Below are positions 33,101 through 42,279 of a DNA stretch of 64,000 nucleotides, piece after piece. Within the stretch, counting starts at the first letter, position 1; every line of letters begins with the position of its first letter. Source of the DNA: Craspedostauros australis (Eukaryota; Bacillariophyta; Bacillariophyceae; Mastogloiales; Achnanthaceae). The position numbers and the translations under genes are program-made. The notes beneath the pieces are model-generated. The model ran no database searches, was not told the origin of the DNA, and was given only the letters and a program-made list of their open reading frames with translations. The stretch spans positions 1,116,001 to 1,180,000 of the forward strand of contig JAMXDE010000004.1 in the NCBI GenBank assembly GCA_026770025.1. Reading direction: 5' to 3'.

Positions 33101-35849
33101 TGTCATCCTGTGCGCGTTTGTGAAAGGTGTCCAATTCATTCCCAAAATCCAGCCCCGCCGGAGACGGCCGTCGGCTCCTTCGAGACTTGGACAGCGATCC
33201 AGTCGGTGACATCAGGGCTAGGCTAACGGGGCGGCTGCTGGAACTGTGATTCTCTGCAATCGGCGCGATGGGCTTGCTCGTGGATAGCGTGTGCATCTTG
33301 TTGTGGGTGGGAACGCGGCACCATTGGACCGAAGGTGACACCGGTGCGTCCAGGTCGTGCGGTTGAGATAGATTGAAGTTACTCATGTTGCTTTCAGAAG
33401 AATCGAAGGAATGGATCTGAGGAAAGTTGGGCGAAGAATCGTTATTTTCGCCGTCATTGTCGTCGTCATCGTCGTTATTATCATCAGCAAGGCGTGGAAT
33501 GGCTTGTCCTTCTTGTCCAATGCGGAGAGATGTGTTATTCTTGTGGTTGAATGACTTGTGAGGATCGACTGCAACTTTTTTAATCTCCATCCGCACACGA
33601 GAGTGTCCCGTGGTGGACGGGGTGCGTGTATTGGAGGATAATGAATCACCGGATCCGCGTCGTCGAGAATCCATCTGCGGCGTCATAACCGGTGGCGGCG
33701 GTGCGGGATCTGGGATGATCTCGAACGAAGTTGCCGCACTCTGTCTGCCACCAGAGTGGCGCCTGGATCCCACAGAGGCAGCAGCGTCAACACCGCTGGT
33801 GACGCTTGCTGTCGACCCGTTGGCTCTCGAGGCCAGGAGGCTCCGCTTCGATGAATTCGGTCGAAATCTGGTGCTGGGCTGCGATTGCTTGGGCGTGTCC
33901 AAATTCTTTCGAGCCTGCGCTCTGGCCTCGTGGCTTCTGAGACTGCGTTGCTTTGGTGGGGCTGTGTGCGTCGAAAGTCGCTTGGGCCTCGACGAACGAG
34001 CGCTGGATGATTTCGTGATGCCGCGAACGGGGATCGGTTTTGGGTTGTTCTTGCGATCGTTCTGGTGCGGGCTGGTTCTTTGCTTGTGCAATGCGTCTGA
34101 GTGATTCATTCGATATGAACTCGCTGCGTGCTGTTGTGTTTGTCGTCTTGGATGTTGCCGTCGTTGATCGATATCCTGGCTTGCTGATGAGGATGGTGGC
34201 GACGACGATGACGATGTGGATGAATATTCTGCTGACGAGGAGGAGGAAGAAGAGGATGATGAGTGCTGCGATGTCGACGCGCTGTCAATGTCATCGAAAG
34301 CAGGCTGGGTATGGGCGTGGTCGTCATGAAGCGCTTGTGCCGGTCTGTTCGGTGCATGACGCTGTCCATTGGATTCGAACTGAGAAGGAGGATTAGTGGG
34401 AGACGAATATGACGGAATGAACATATCATCGTATCTGTTTCCATGGGAAGGAGACACGGACGGAGCCGACTTTGCTGTAGTCGTCTGTTTCGTTGTCGTA
34501 GGTTTGGCGGATTCGTGCGAGTGGACGTCTCTTCGTTTGCTGCTGGTGGAACCATTGTGCGTGCTCGCACTCCCGTCTCTCGGCGATTGCGCGGGCGGTG
34601 CACTTTCATTTGTATTGTGGGTGGATGTTGTGGTCGGCGTGCCGATGGGCGCAGCGGCGTTTGCTGCATTGGATTGAGATGTTTTGAATACTTGGTTTTG
34701 GGGAGATGGCTGCGGTATCTCGATGTTCGATTGTTGATTGGGACCTGCATACATGTCCTGATCCTCATGCTCGTTCATTCCATCATCCTTGCCATTTGTC
34801 TTCTTCTTGGATGATGACCTTTTGTCTTTCTTCGACTTCTTCTTTGATGTTGATTTTGATTTCCTGCTCGTTGACTTCGCCACACTACTTGGGGGACTCT
34901 GGATGTCCTTGTCCTTGTGACTTTGGTGATGATTGTGATTGTCTTTGTGATGATGAGCGGCCGTATTCCCATGATCATTTCCGGTTTGACTTGGGCCAGC
35001 GCCACCGCCAGCATTAGCGCTAGCATCTTTGTTGTTGTCATCGTCCGTGAGCAGCTTGGGACGCACGTCGTCAAACCGCGCCCAGGCCAAGAGAGACGAT
35101 GCCGATGCGGACGCATGCTGCGGGTGGTTGACAGATGATCCTGGCGAAAACATGGACGCGGATGCCGCCCGCTTCTTCTGAGGACTGACCGAGGTCGTGG
35201 TGCGGGTATCCTTGATCTTGGAGACAGGGACGGCCTTGCCACCATGCTGCACGATATCCACCATCTGCGATTGCTTGATCTTGGACTTTTTCTGAATCTT
35301 CTTCATCTGCTTGGACTTGAGCTCACCTACGTGGCCGGCATTGGGGTCCTTGGCGGAACTGCCCCTCCCGAAGATGGAGCGAATGCCGGAACCGAGGATG
35401 GATGATGAGACAGACGTGACCGACGTTGACTTCGCCGGTGGACCAGAGGGACCCTCATTCGTTGGCGAAGCGAGATGGCCTTCATTGCTACCGCGACGCT
35501 GAGAGGATTTGGGGCGAGACCTGGTTTGTGATTGCGACGCGGCGCCTGGGGAAATCATTCTGGACGGAGAATGCGGAGCGTTGTGGGCCCTGCCTTCGCC
35601 GTTGTTGTTGTCGTTGCTGGTGCGACGTGAAGCTGATCGTCTGCCTCTGCCACTCGCGCTGCCGCTCTCACTTCCACTGTTGTTGCCATTGTTGTTGCCA
35701 TTGTTGTTGCCATTGTTGCTGCCATTGTTGCCGGCATTGTTGCTGCTGCTGCTTCGTTTGCCTCTCATGGACGATCTGCTCGTATCTGCGGACAGCCTCC
35801 TTGAGCCTGACCGAGGTGGGCGCGTCCCGTCATGCTCATCCGCTGCCAT
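30198..35849 (-). CDS. Very large disordered protein with C-terminal coiled coil and CPTC motif
   Basis: 1,883 aa, intronless as modelled; the first ATG of the frame, at 35849, gives MAADEHDGTRPP. About 1,500 residues are low complexity: Ser, Asn, His and Asp rich, with an Asn-Gly repeat near residue 40, a Lys-rich patch (STSKKKSKKDKRSSSKKK) and a long Ser run near residue 540. The only ordered part I can see is a coiled coil at about 1540-1645, beginning ELKRRVQKRRDALTSMFE and containing LVQNLEVENTFLQREA, followed at once by HALRHIGLDDTCPTCRHIF. The Cys pair resembles half of a RING- or rubredoxin-like zinc site, but no second pair follows. No family recognised. Function unknown. Confidence 0.78.
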   Translation of the reverse strand: MAADEHDGTRPPRSGSRRLSADTSRSSMRGKRSSSSNNAGNNGSNNGNNNGNNNGNNSGSESGSASGRGRRSASRRTSNDNNNGEGRAHNAPHSPSRMISPGAASQSQTRSRPKSSQRRGSNEGHLASPTNEGPSGPPAKSTSVTSVSSSILGSGIRSIFGRGSSAKDPNAGHVGELKSKQMKKIQKKSKIKQSQMVDIVQHGGKAVPVSKIKDTRTTTSVSPQKKRAASASMFSPGSSVNHPQHASASASSLLAWARFDDVRPKLLTDDDNNKDASANAGGGAGPSQTGNDHGNTAAHHHKDNHNHHQSHKDKDIQSPPSSVAKSTSRKSKSTSKKKSKKDKRSSSKKKTNGKDDGMNEHEDQDMYAGPNQQSNIEIPQPSPQNQVFKTSQSNAANAAAPIGTPTTTSTHNTNESAPPAQSPRDGSASTHNGSTSSKRRDVHSHESAKPTTTKQTTTAKSAPSVSPSHGNRYDDMFIPSYSSPTNPPSQFESNGQRHAPNRPAQALHDDHAHTQPAFDDIDSASTSQHSSSSSSSSSSAEYSSTSSSSSPPSSSASQDIDQRRQHPRRQTQQHAASSYRMNHSDALHKQRTSPHQNDRKNNPKPIPVRGITKSSSARSSRPKRLSTHTAPPKQRSLRSHEARAQARKNLDTPKQSQPSTRFRPNSSKRSLLASRANGSTASVTSGVDAAASVGSRRHSGGRQSAATSFEIIPDPAPPPPVMTPQMDSRRRGSGDSLSSNTRTPSTTGHSRVRMEIKKVAVDPHKSFNHKNNTSLRIGQEGQAIPRLADDNNDDDDDNDGENNDSSPNFPQIHSFDSSESNMSNFNLSQPHDLDAPVSPSVQWCRVPTHNKMHTLSTSKPIAPIAENHSSSSRPVSLALMSPTGSLSKSRRSRRPSPAGLDFGNELDTFHKRAQDDNKDANQTMMEAGHNSSNIRTNHGNGVTQRQQQHQHRQRHHLKAKLGTKSLHSEDDSIASTVMHSVTHNEDEHHGESDDMHANVNESHPKAMPSSTKSRTEYASQHDTTESAYEEESSSSEAEGGGASHKGPWHEPHVGQFEDSDYEVMSEEEVEDDDMRDHENLGDIHMYNHAHDSNSNSDNNHGAHGQGQEQGHIQQLGFLSPVKMDWSKARSIAQSSRDRGNLHTAIHPSLENSPGESIMSEMSDVNSAGSKPNISATLFHSQHRPAKQETMIVKKKPPSLDSHVAKQQLSEDSLHSYDSNLEGSSRIDDTSNRLTSMGLPVVTEEDGSEHRSASFHQTASDAWNKNDTTPMYKQAKERQTNGMRSILDEMATRGFGAKLGPVDEGVDPHDDMHESNGTTTPHPHNNGDQTIPLPEKPQSQRNTSAHSERSHQSGNASENGIESSRQLSPQGATPRKANTGDRGIENESINKHATGTSGDGVIDGSASQKVIGNGSTAAENDDHDDGKMNGAGTSASAKQSNGHIVQVGHGDLEHGTDVLRDAEHSMMSSHRSSTEIKALSHDHEEPLQNNNDGDDVPVARRNSGENGHDRTSFTSTEAAAAPCDLSTRSMDRNSMLTTPKGRRASELKRRVQKRRDALTSMFETSKRKSMDDESEILELKRKLALSQALVQNLEVENTFLQREAILNHKSVELRMMQAVHETESRMEDRLKVVQIERDEAIQECHALRHIGLDDTCPTCRHIFQDRTDSIMDRPVQNTILARRKLLLFGHPPSTAATNGHFVRPSTRPSRSDDGSGDGNDGGGDSRTGAHEVDDMQSMPTRLLRQRRGSIFSEGVIDDIGSIATTLPDTNSIIGGTGGYQIHHGGVGSFTEPLSSWNSSSDRFHLPSTSDIPTTNGAGQDGGAGNGSGRARYSDVPTVIEGASQHEPIRQHHFDNDFPTMESDFHADDFSSDTLGDGSYDDSAE
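35679..35738 (-). repeat. 12-bp tandem repeat encoding Asn-Asn-Gly units
   Basis: About five units of a 12-bp repeat (TGTTGTTGCCAT on the plus strand) inside the N-terminal coding region of the minus-strand gene. Confidence 0.85.
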
Positions 35850-37359
35850 CCTGCCGTTGGCTTCTGCCGACAATGATGGGGCTTCGCTCCTCTCAGTGCT
35901 TCATGCACAATCAGTATTATTGTGTGTTGCCGTGCGACCGGGATTTTAGCACACATGCACCTCTCTTTGTTGCCACCAACAGCACATGGGCTGAATGCCC
36001 AACTGATGAACTGCCTGACTTGCGGTTTTCGTGTGGAGTATGATCGGATGTTCGATTGGTTGGCTGCTTGGCTGGCTGCAAGAGCAACTGCTTGAAGGCT
36101 TGAATGGTTGGATGCTTGAAGTGTACACGTACGGGTGGGTACTCGTACGACTATGCTGAAGGGTATAGTATGGTAGCTCACACGTCGTCACTGGTGCAGA
36201 CATCGCATGGTTGAAGTGCTCTGCTTCTCTCTCTCCCTGTCTTGCTTCTGAGATTGTGGTGGCAGACCGTCGTCTGGTTGTTGTCTTTGTTCCCCTGTTG
36301 TCTCGTTCGTCAGCGCGCTATTCGTGTCATCGTTGGTGGGTGGTGGCGCTGATTCTCTCTTGATTCGGCACTGATTTACGAGCTGGACTGCTCATTTTAC
36401 TTGTGTCATGCCTTTTCATCTCGTGTCTTGTGTTTCCCGTCGCGACAGAACGTCGGCGCGATTGATATTTTCTGCAGTCTGTATGTTAGTCGTGCATGCG
36501 AATGGTACATCGGGCATTCGAGAATGGTACTGTCATAATACTACCAAGCCGAACGTAGTATCCCAACCGTGTTCAACGACATCACCATCGGAAATCTGCC
36601 ATCTGTCTGAGTACCTTTCATTCGTCGAACATGGGTCATTGCCGTTACGCATAACCGTAAACAGAAACTACTTTGTCGAATTCGTGATTGTATTTTTGTG
36701 GAAACGAAATCAGAGTATCTTTGTGTCGTGTTGTGTCGCCTTGGGGCTTTGTGTGTGCATTCGTGTCCTAGTCGAACACCGTGCGTTCTCGTGTTGTTAC
36801 GCGATTCCGTGTGTTGACATGACTGCGGTCGCAGAGAGAACACGAGCAGACAACAATCGTGATGTTGCAGCGCGAAAAGATGCGGATCTGGTGGACTCGT
36901 GTGGAAGCCGGATGGAGTGCGAAACCACCAACAGAGAGAGAGACATCAAGGGGAGAAAAGGGTAGCCCATGACCAAGGGGAGAGAACACACCGCAATCAG
37001 CAGACAAAGGTCAACAGCAACAGCTACAAGCACAACAACAACAAAAGCTGCGCCGCTAACACAGTGGTACACGCCGCAACAACACGCTTCACACTGCACA
37101 GCCGACGTCTACGACGACAGGTACCAAGAGAAGCAGCACCGAATCACATCACCTCTGCCTCTATCGCGAGTGTCATCAACATCACAGACGAGGATCCATC
37201 AGAGCAGCACCATTGTCAGCACCATTGTCAGCACCATTGCCAGCATCACCAACGACCCCAACAACTCCAACAGCAGCAGCACTGCAGACCAACAGAGAAG
37301 GTGAAGGAAGAGAAAGCCGAAATCGGAACCACCTCCAATCCAAACCATCCACAACAAAC

Positions 37360-37414
<55 letters not shown>

Positions 37415-37515
37415 ACACAGCTCTCGTATCAACAATCTGTCGCGCACTGAATCTTTGAACCAAGTACTCCCTGTCCAGAAGTAAAACAACAACTACAACA
37501 ACAACAAGACGAATC
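35850..37515. other. Divergent promoter region with long AC-rich leader of the kinase gene
   Basis: About 1.7 kb. TACTCGTA at 36140 sits within the palindrome-like TACTCGTACGA. From about 36900 to the kinase ATG the plus strand is rich in CA and CAA, including the (CAGCAA)9 array. A 183-codon frame at 36899-37450 is dominated by this repeat; I regard it as leader sequence. Confidence 0.5.
37361..37414. repeat. (CAGCAA)9 microsatellite
   Basis: 54 bp of perfect CAGCAA hexamers about 100 bp upstream of the kinase ATG, probably in the 5' UTR. Confidence 0.9.
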
Positions 37516-39640
37516 ATGGGTTGCGGCAGTTCGAAGGAGGACGCGGAACCAGTCCAGTCACAGTCCCAACCTGCATCTGTAAGCAAAGCACAAGCACGCG
37601 CGCAGATACACGCACACATACACGCACACATACCAATACAGTTGATCGTCTCTGCGCGCCAATCTTGACCTGACTGTGGGCCATCGCCTTGAAAGATGCC
37701 GAAGCGGTTCAGCCTCTGGCGATTTCGGAGCGTGACTTTCCATACAGAGATGGATACTACGCATCAGCAATAGCGGTGAACGTGCCTGTCAATTGGCGAT
37801 GTTGTGCCGAATCCATCGTTGCCGTCTTGTTCGCATTTCTGATCGCGCTCTTTTTCCAATCTTTCTCTCTCTCTCTTTCCGTCTCCCCATTTGGTATCCG
37901 TACCCACACGCATCGGCTTCGATTTCAACTTCGTCACACCAACCCTGATACGCATACGCATACACACACGCATACGCACATGCACAATTCTATATCCATA
38001 GACGAAGGAGACCAGCAAACAGGCCAACAGCTCTTCTGGAAAAGAAACCAGCCAAGCAACGAAGTCATCGCCCAAGCATGCCTCCTCCAAGCCATCATCG
38101 AAGCCATCTTCCAAGCCATCGTCTTCGGGTGGTGCACCAGGACGAAAGGTCGAAGATTCCTCCAGCGGAAAGAGCTTCAACGAACTCTACAAATTGGGCA
38201 AGAAGGTGCGTTCCCTCGTTTCCATTCTGCCCATCAAACCGCATCCATGCGCTTCTTACCTGTATTCCGCCTGGAGCACTTGGCTGCGTGCTTAGGTCCA
38301 CGTTCGGTATCTCACCCTTCCTTCGTCATCCTTTCATGCTTCCACCTTTGGTCACACTATCTTCCTCCTCCTCCTCCTCCATATTCGGCCACTCTTGTCA
38401 ACGATACCAATCATGCAGTTGGGTGAAGGTGCATTCTCTATCGTGAAGGAGGGAAGCCACAGGCAGAGCACCGAATCCTTCGCCATCAAAATCGTCACCA
38501 AGTCCAAGCTCTCCAAGGAGGACGAGGTGGCGCTCAAGGATGAGATCGATGTGCTCGCGGAACTCAAGCACAAGCACATCATCCGTCTCTACGATGTCTT
38601 CGACGAGTCGCAATTCTACTACCTCATCACAGAGAAGATGATGGGCGGAGAACTCTTCGATCGTATCGTCCAGAAGAGTTACTACAACGAGAAGGAGGCG
38701 CGCGACGTCTGCAAAATTCTGTTCCAGGCCATGAAGTACTGTCATGATCATCAGGTCGCGCATCGCGACTTGAAGCCAGAGAACTTGCTGCTCACGGTGC
38801 GTACCAATCATTCCGGCGATTCAACTTGATTCACAATGATGCAGCCTCAGTCGATAACCTTTGTTGCAGGACAAAACTGCGTGTCTTGCGGTGATGCTCA
38901 AACCAAAATCAGAAGAGGATCATCATCGAGCGGAACATATCATCCTCATTGTCATGATTCACTCACACACACACATGCACGTATACCTTGTCTTATTCCA
39001 ATTCCTATTGCCACATTACCGATGCCCAATTGCCTTCATCGTCATTACCACCACCACCACCATTATCACGACAACGACAAACTTTTGCAAATGACAGAGC
39101 GAAAATGATGATTCCGACATCAAGATCGCTGATTTCGGTTTCGCCAAGAAGTGCAGAGAGCCGAATTCGCTATCGACGCAGTGCGGGACACCAGGCTACG
39201 TCGCTCCGGAGATCCTGGAGGGCAAGAAGTACGACACGCAGGCGGATATGTGGTCGCTGGGTGTGATCGTGTACATTCTGCTCGGTGGATACCCGCCCTT
39301 CATCGAGCAGAACCAGCGGGAGCTCTTCCGAAAGATCCGCAAGGGTCAGTACGAGTTCCACGACGAGTACTGGGGTCAGGTGTCCGATGATGCCAAGAAC
39401 CTCATCTCCAGACTGCTGACTGTCTCCCCCACCAAACGATACACAGCCAAGGACGCGCTGAGAGACACGTGGGTTGTGGCAGACGACAAGAAGTTGCTTG
39501 CCAACGACCTTGGAGTCAACTTGGAGCAGTTCAAGAAGTTCAACGCCAAGAGGAAATTCAAGGCTGCCGTGTCCACTGTCATCGCCGCCAACAAGCTCAC
39601 GTCGTTAGGCGAATACTTCAGGAAGGATGTCAAAAACTAA
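37516..39640 (+). CDS. Calcium/calmodulin-dependent protein kinase, CaMKI-like, acylated N-terminus
   Basis: My model has four exons, 37516-37578, 38002-38205, 38419-38796 and 39098-39640, all phase 0, giving 395 aa. Exon 1 encodes MGCGSSKEDAEP: Gly2 and Ser6 fit N-myristoylation, Cys3 palmitoylation. Exon 2 is a Ser/Lys-rich linker ending FNELYKLGKK. The kinase domain (about residues 84-345) has the glycine loop LGEGAFSIVKEG, FAIKIV, HRDLKPENLLLT, ADFGFAKK, GTPGYVAPEIL and a GGYPPF loop; every catalytic residue is present. The splice at 38796/39098 gives LLLTSENDDSDIKIADFG, exactly as in CaMK/CDPK kinases. After the kinase, FKKFNAKRKFKAAVSTVI resembles the autoinhibitory, calmodulin-binding helix of CaMKI. 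There are no EF hands, so it is not a CDPK. An acceptor-like TTTGTTGCAG inside intron 3 (ending 38870) could give a premature-stop isoform. Confidence 0.9.
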
Positions 39641-40391
39641 AGCCCGTGGAGCTGCGATCTTGTCCTCGCAGTCGGCCATGGCTTTGTTTTCTGGATCAGG
39701 CAGGCAGGGCGGTGGGAGGTTCCTGCATCAACAGCACATGGCGCACAGCGCACAAAGTCGAAGAAGGAAGAATCATAGAACGAGAGAGAGAGAAAGAAAG
39801 AACAAAAAGAGATAATGAAGGAATGGATGAAAGACAGAAAGAGGGAGCGAGAGAGAAACGGACGAGGCAGAACAGAAACAAAAGGCTCCATATGCGACGG
39901 CACGTCCAGATGCGCACTGTGTATTCTTGTATTTGTACAGCGTCATTCTGAAAAAGGGAGATACCCTCTCTTTGTGCGTGCTGGCTCTTCTGCTCTTGCT
40001 ACGCTCGGGGAAACGGGGCAATCCGTCGCAGCTGGATGGCAATGGCCAAACGAAGAAGATGGGCAGTTTTGGCCCTGAAATCCATCCAACGTGTCGCGTC
40101 GCGAAAAAACACAACGGGCAGGAGGTGGAAAAATGGATGAAAATGAAATGATAACATGGATGGCAAGACAGCTTGATGTAAACAATGTGAAAAACGAAAA
40201 TTAAAACGCATGACGGCGTCGCGATTCTGCTGCGGATCTCCTTGCTGATTTTCTTTGTCAGCAACGCACGAGTATGGTATGCGGGGCCCACATTGAAAAG
40301 TCTCTGTCTACGTTGTAATCGCTACATTCATGTACTATCCATAGCTAAGGTTGTTCTAGAGAGGTCTCTCCAGAGTGCTTGTGAGCTTGTT
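39641..40391. other. Convergent intergenic region, kinase / plastid protein
   Basis: 750 bp of shared 3' sequence, purine-rich at 39765-39870, with CACGAGTA at 40267. No gene seen. Confidence 0.5.
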
Positions 40392-40856
40392 TTAGAGAAG
40401 ACCGTTGCTCGCCATGAAGCCGAGAAAGAGCACGGCGAGACCAACTGCGAAACCTCCTCCCAATTTCAGAGCCTGCTCCAGCCCATCACCTCGCTGCTCC
40501 TCGACCGGCGTGGATAGGAAGCCTTCAAGATACTCCTTCGATCCCACCTCCACGTTGTTGCCGGTGCTCTTCTCATTCTCCGCCGGAGGCTGGTCTCCAC
40601 CTCCCGGTGCGGCGAACCGCATCGTCCCAACCCCATGCAGAAGGCCTGGACTGTGTGTTGTTCGGACGCCAAATCCCTTTGTGCTGCCAACTTGGAATCC
40701 GGAGGTGCTGTCGCACAAGATCGCAACGCAGATCAGAAGCAAGGACAAATCCTTCGTCCAACAAAACCATCTCGTACTCGTCATCATCGCTGTCGATTTC
40801 CTCATCTTCGTGCACATCTTGTGTGCGTCTCCGTCAGCATCAGCACCTCTCCTCAT
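40392..40856 (-). CDS. Small one-TM protein with bipartite plastid presequence
   Basis: 154 aa from the first ATG (40856). Later in-frame ATGs at 40817, 40805, 40787 and 40784 are possible; the one at 40784 gives the cleanest signal peptide, MTSTRWFCWTK then LSLLLICVAILCDSTSG. The predicted cleavage is directly before FQVGSTKGFGVRTT, so the signal peptide is followed by Phe and a Ser/Thr/basic, acid-poor segment. This is the bipartite ASAFAP-type presequence of plastids with four membranes. The mature protein has an acidic stretch, KEYLEGFLSTPVEEQ, then one C-terminal helix, KLGGGFAVGLAVLFLGFMAS. I do not recognise a named family; a thylakoid or inner-envelope location is likely. It converges on the kinase gene. 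Confidence 0.7.
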   Translation of the reverse strand: MRRGADADGDAHKMCTKMRKSTAMMTSTRWFCWTKDLSLLLICVAILCDSTSGFQVGSTKGFGVRTTHSPGLLHGVGTMRFAAPGGGDQPPAENEKSTGNNVEVGSKEYLEGFLSTPVEEQRGDGLEQALKLGGGFAVGLAVLFLGFMASNGLL

Positions 40857-42279
40857 GTGGGAAGCGTCCTTGGTGATACGGTTGCCTCCGACGAAGTTGC
40901 TGATCCACTCTTGATTTTCTGGCGCCAATCCCCCAAATGCTTCAGATCCAGAACACTACCCCCTTTACTTAGGGGGCATATGCGACATTTCCCCAAATAG
41001 TACCCCAGATATGACAACACACCCCTTTGAACGACTGCCAGACACCATGAACAACAAACTAGACACAATATCTAGAATTCAAGCCTCCCCAAACGCGCTA
41101 TTTTGTGTGCATTCGGAGGGCAAATCAAAGCTTCATTCCAACCTCAACCAGTTCACCCTATCCATACCTACTCGCACTTATGATTGCAGGCGCATAGCAA
41201 CAGCCAAAGGAGATCACGCGTGAAATGCAGACTGCACTGCATGGCAATCGTGACGTCTGGTGTCAACAGATGCGCCATCACCAATCGTGCGAAAGGTTGC
41301 ATGCAGCGGTATCTTGCGAAGGATTCACGATCTTTTCATCCATTCTGCATCTTCCCCATAGCCTACTGTTATGCTATGTATCGTGCATGTCGTACTCGTG
41401 CATGCTATTGTATGCTGTGGCATGCTGCGGGATGCTTGCACTTGTGCTGTGCATCTCAATGTTGGGAACCAATTGTGCACGATCGTTTGGATTGGTAACA
41501 TGAACTCGAGGGGGTGCGATGCATACAGAGGGGCCAGATCGTGTCAAGATGGAAGACTACAGACCAGTGTGGAGTGGCGTCACGTAGACAGCAGGGAGAA
41601 GCAGAACGGAGGGTACTCACACCACAAGTATTCACCTCAGACGGTGCAGATTGGTGCGCGATCGGTGTTAAATCTCCTGGTCCTGCCTATCTGTTCCGTA
41701 GAGTAGTCGTAAGTACACGTACCGGTGCTCTCACTTCTTGACTTCTACCCGAAGAGAAGCGATTTCTGGAGTCTCAACGAACGGCCCTCTGCGGTGAGAA
41801 TTGTGCGGATCGTGTGTCCTCACCATGTGACGACCATCTCGGATTAGAACGCATCCATGCAGTGCGGTTATCGCACGACCAATGCGTGGAGATAGTACCT
41901 CTCGCATGAAGTCGAAACATGACGTGCGACATTCCAGCGACATCAACATAGGCAACTCTGGAATCGTGCCAAATGGGTGACCATGAACATCAAATGATCC
42001 CACATCATGAAGCCACAAGCAACGAGCAGAACGCAGAATGTGGGACGACTCCGAGAAGAGGCACACACATGAGAGGAGAGGGCGCCTCCTCCGCCCCAAA
42101 GAGCTGTTTGATTTGGTTCCGTGTCGGTCTTGTTCAGATTTGTTCACAAAATCACGCTGGCATCACAACCAACATCGACATCGACACAAAAGGAGCACAT
42201 AAACCAGCAACGACAGCAAGCCTCTCCGCTTTGGCAACCTCCATCACGACTGCAATCCACAACCATCAGCAATCACCAG
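40857..42279. other. Divergent promoter region, plastid protein / DUF6174 gene
   Basis: 1.4 kb between divergent genes. TACTCGTG at 41393 and the variant TACTCGCA at 41167 occur here. The last 150 bases are rich in CA and CAA, like other leaders in the window. Only short frames without domains. Confidence 0.5.

Noticed and set aside
36899-37450. 183-codon frame ending in a poly-Gln run upstream of the kinase
   Set aside because: The Gln run is the (CAGCAA)9 microsatellite; the rest is CA-rich leader-like sequence and no domain is seen.
38871-39094. Open frame in kinase intron 3 as a constitutive exon
   Set aside because: It ends in a stop before the DFG motif, whereas the 38796/39098 junction gives the conserved family sequence.
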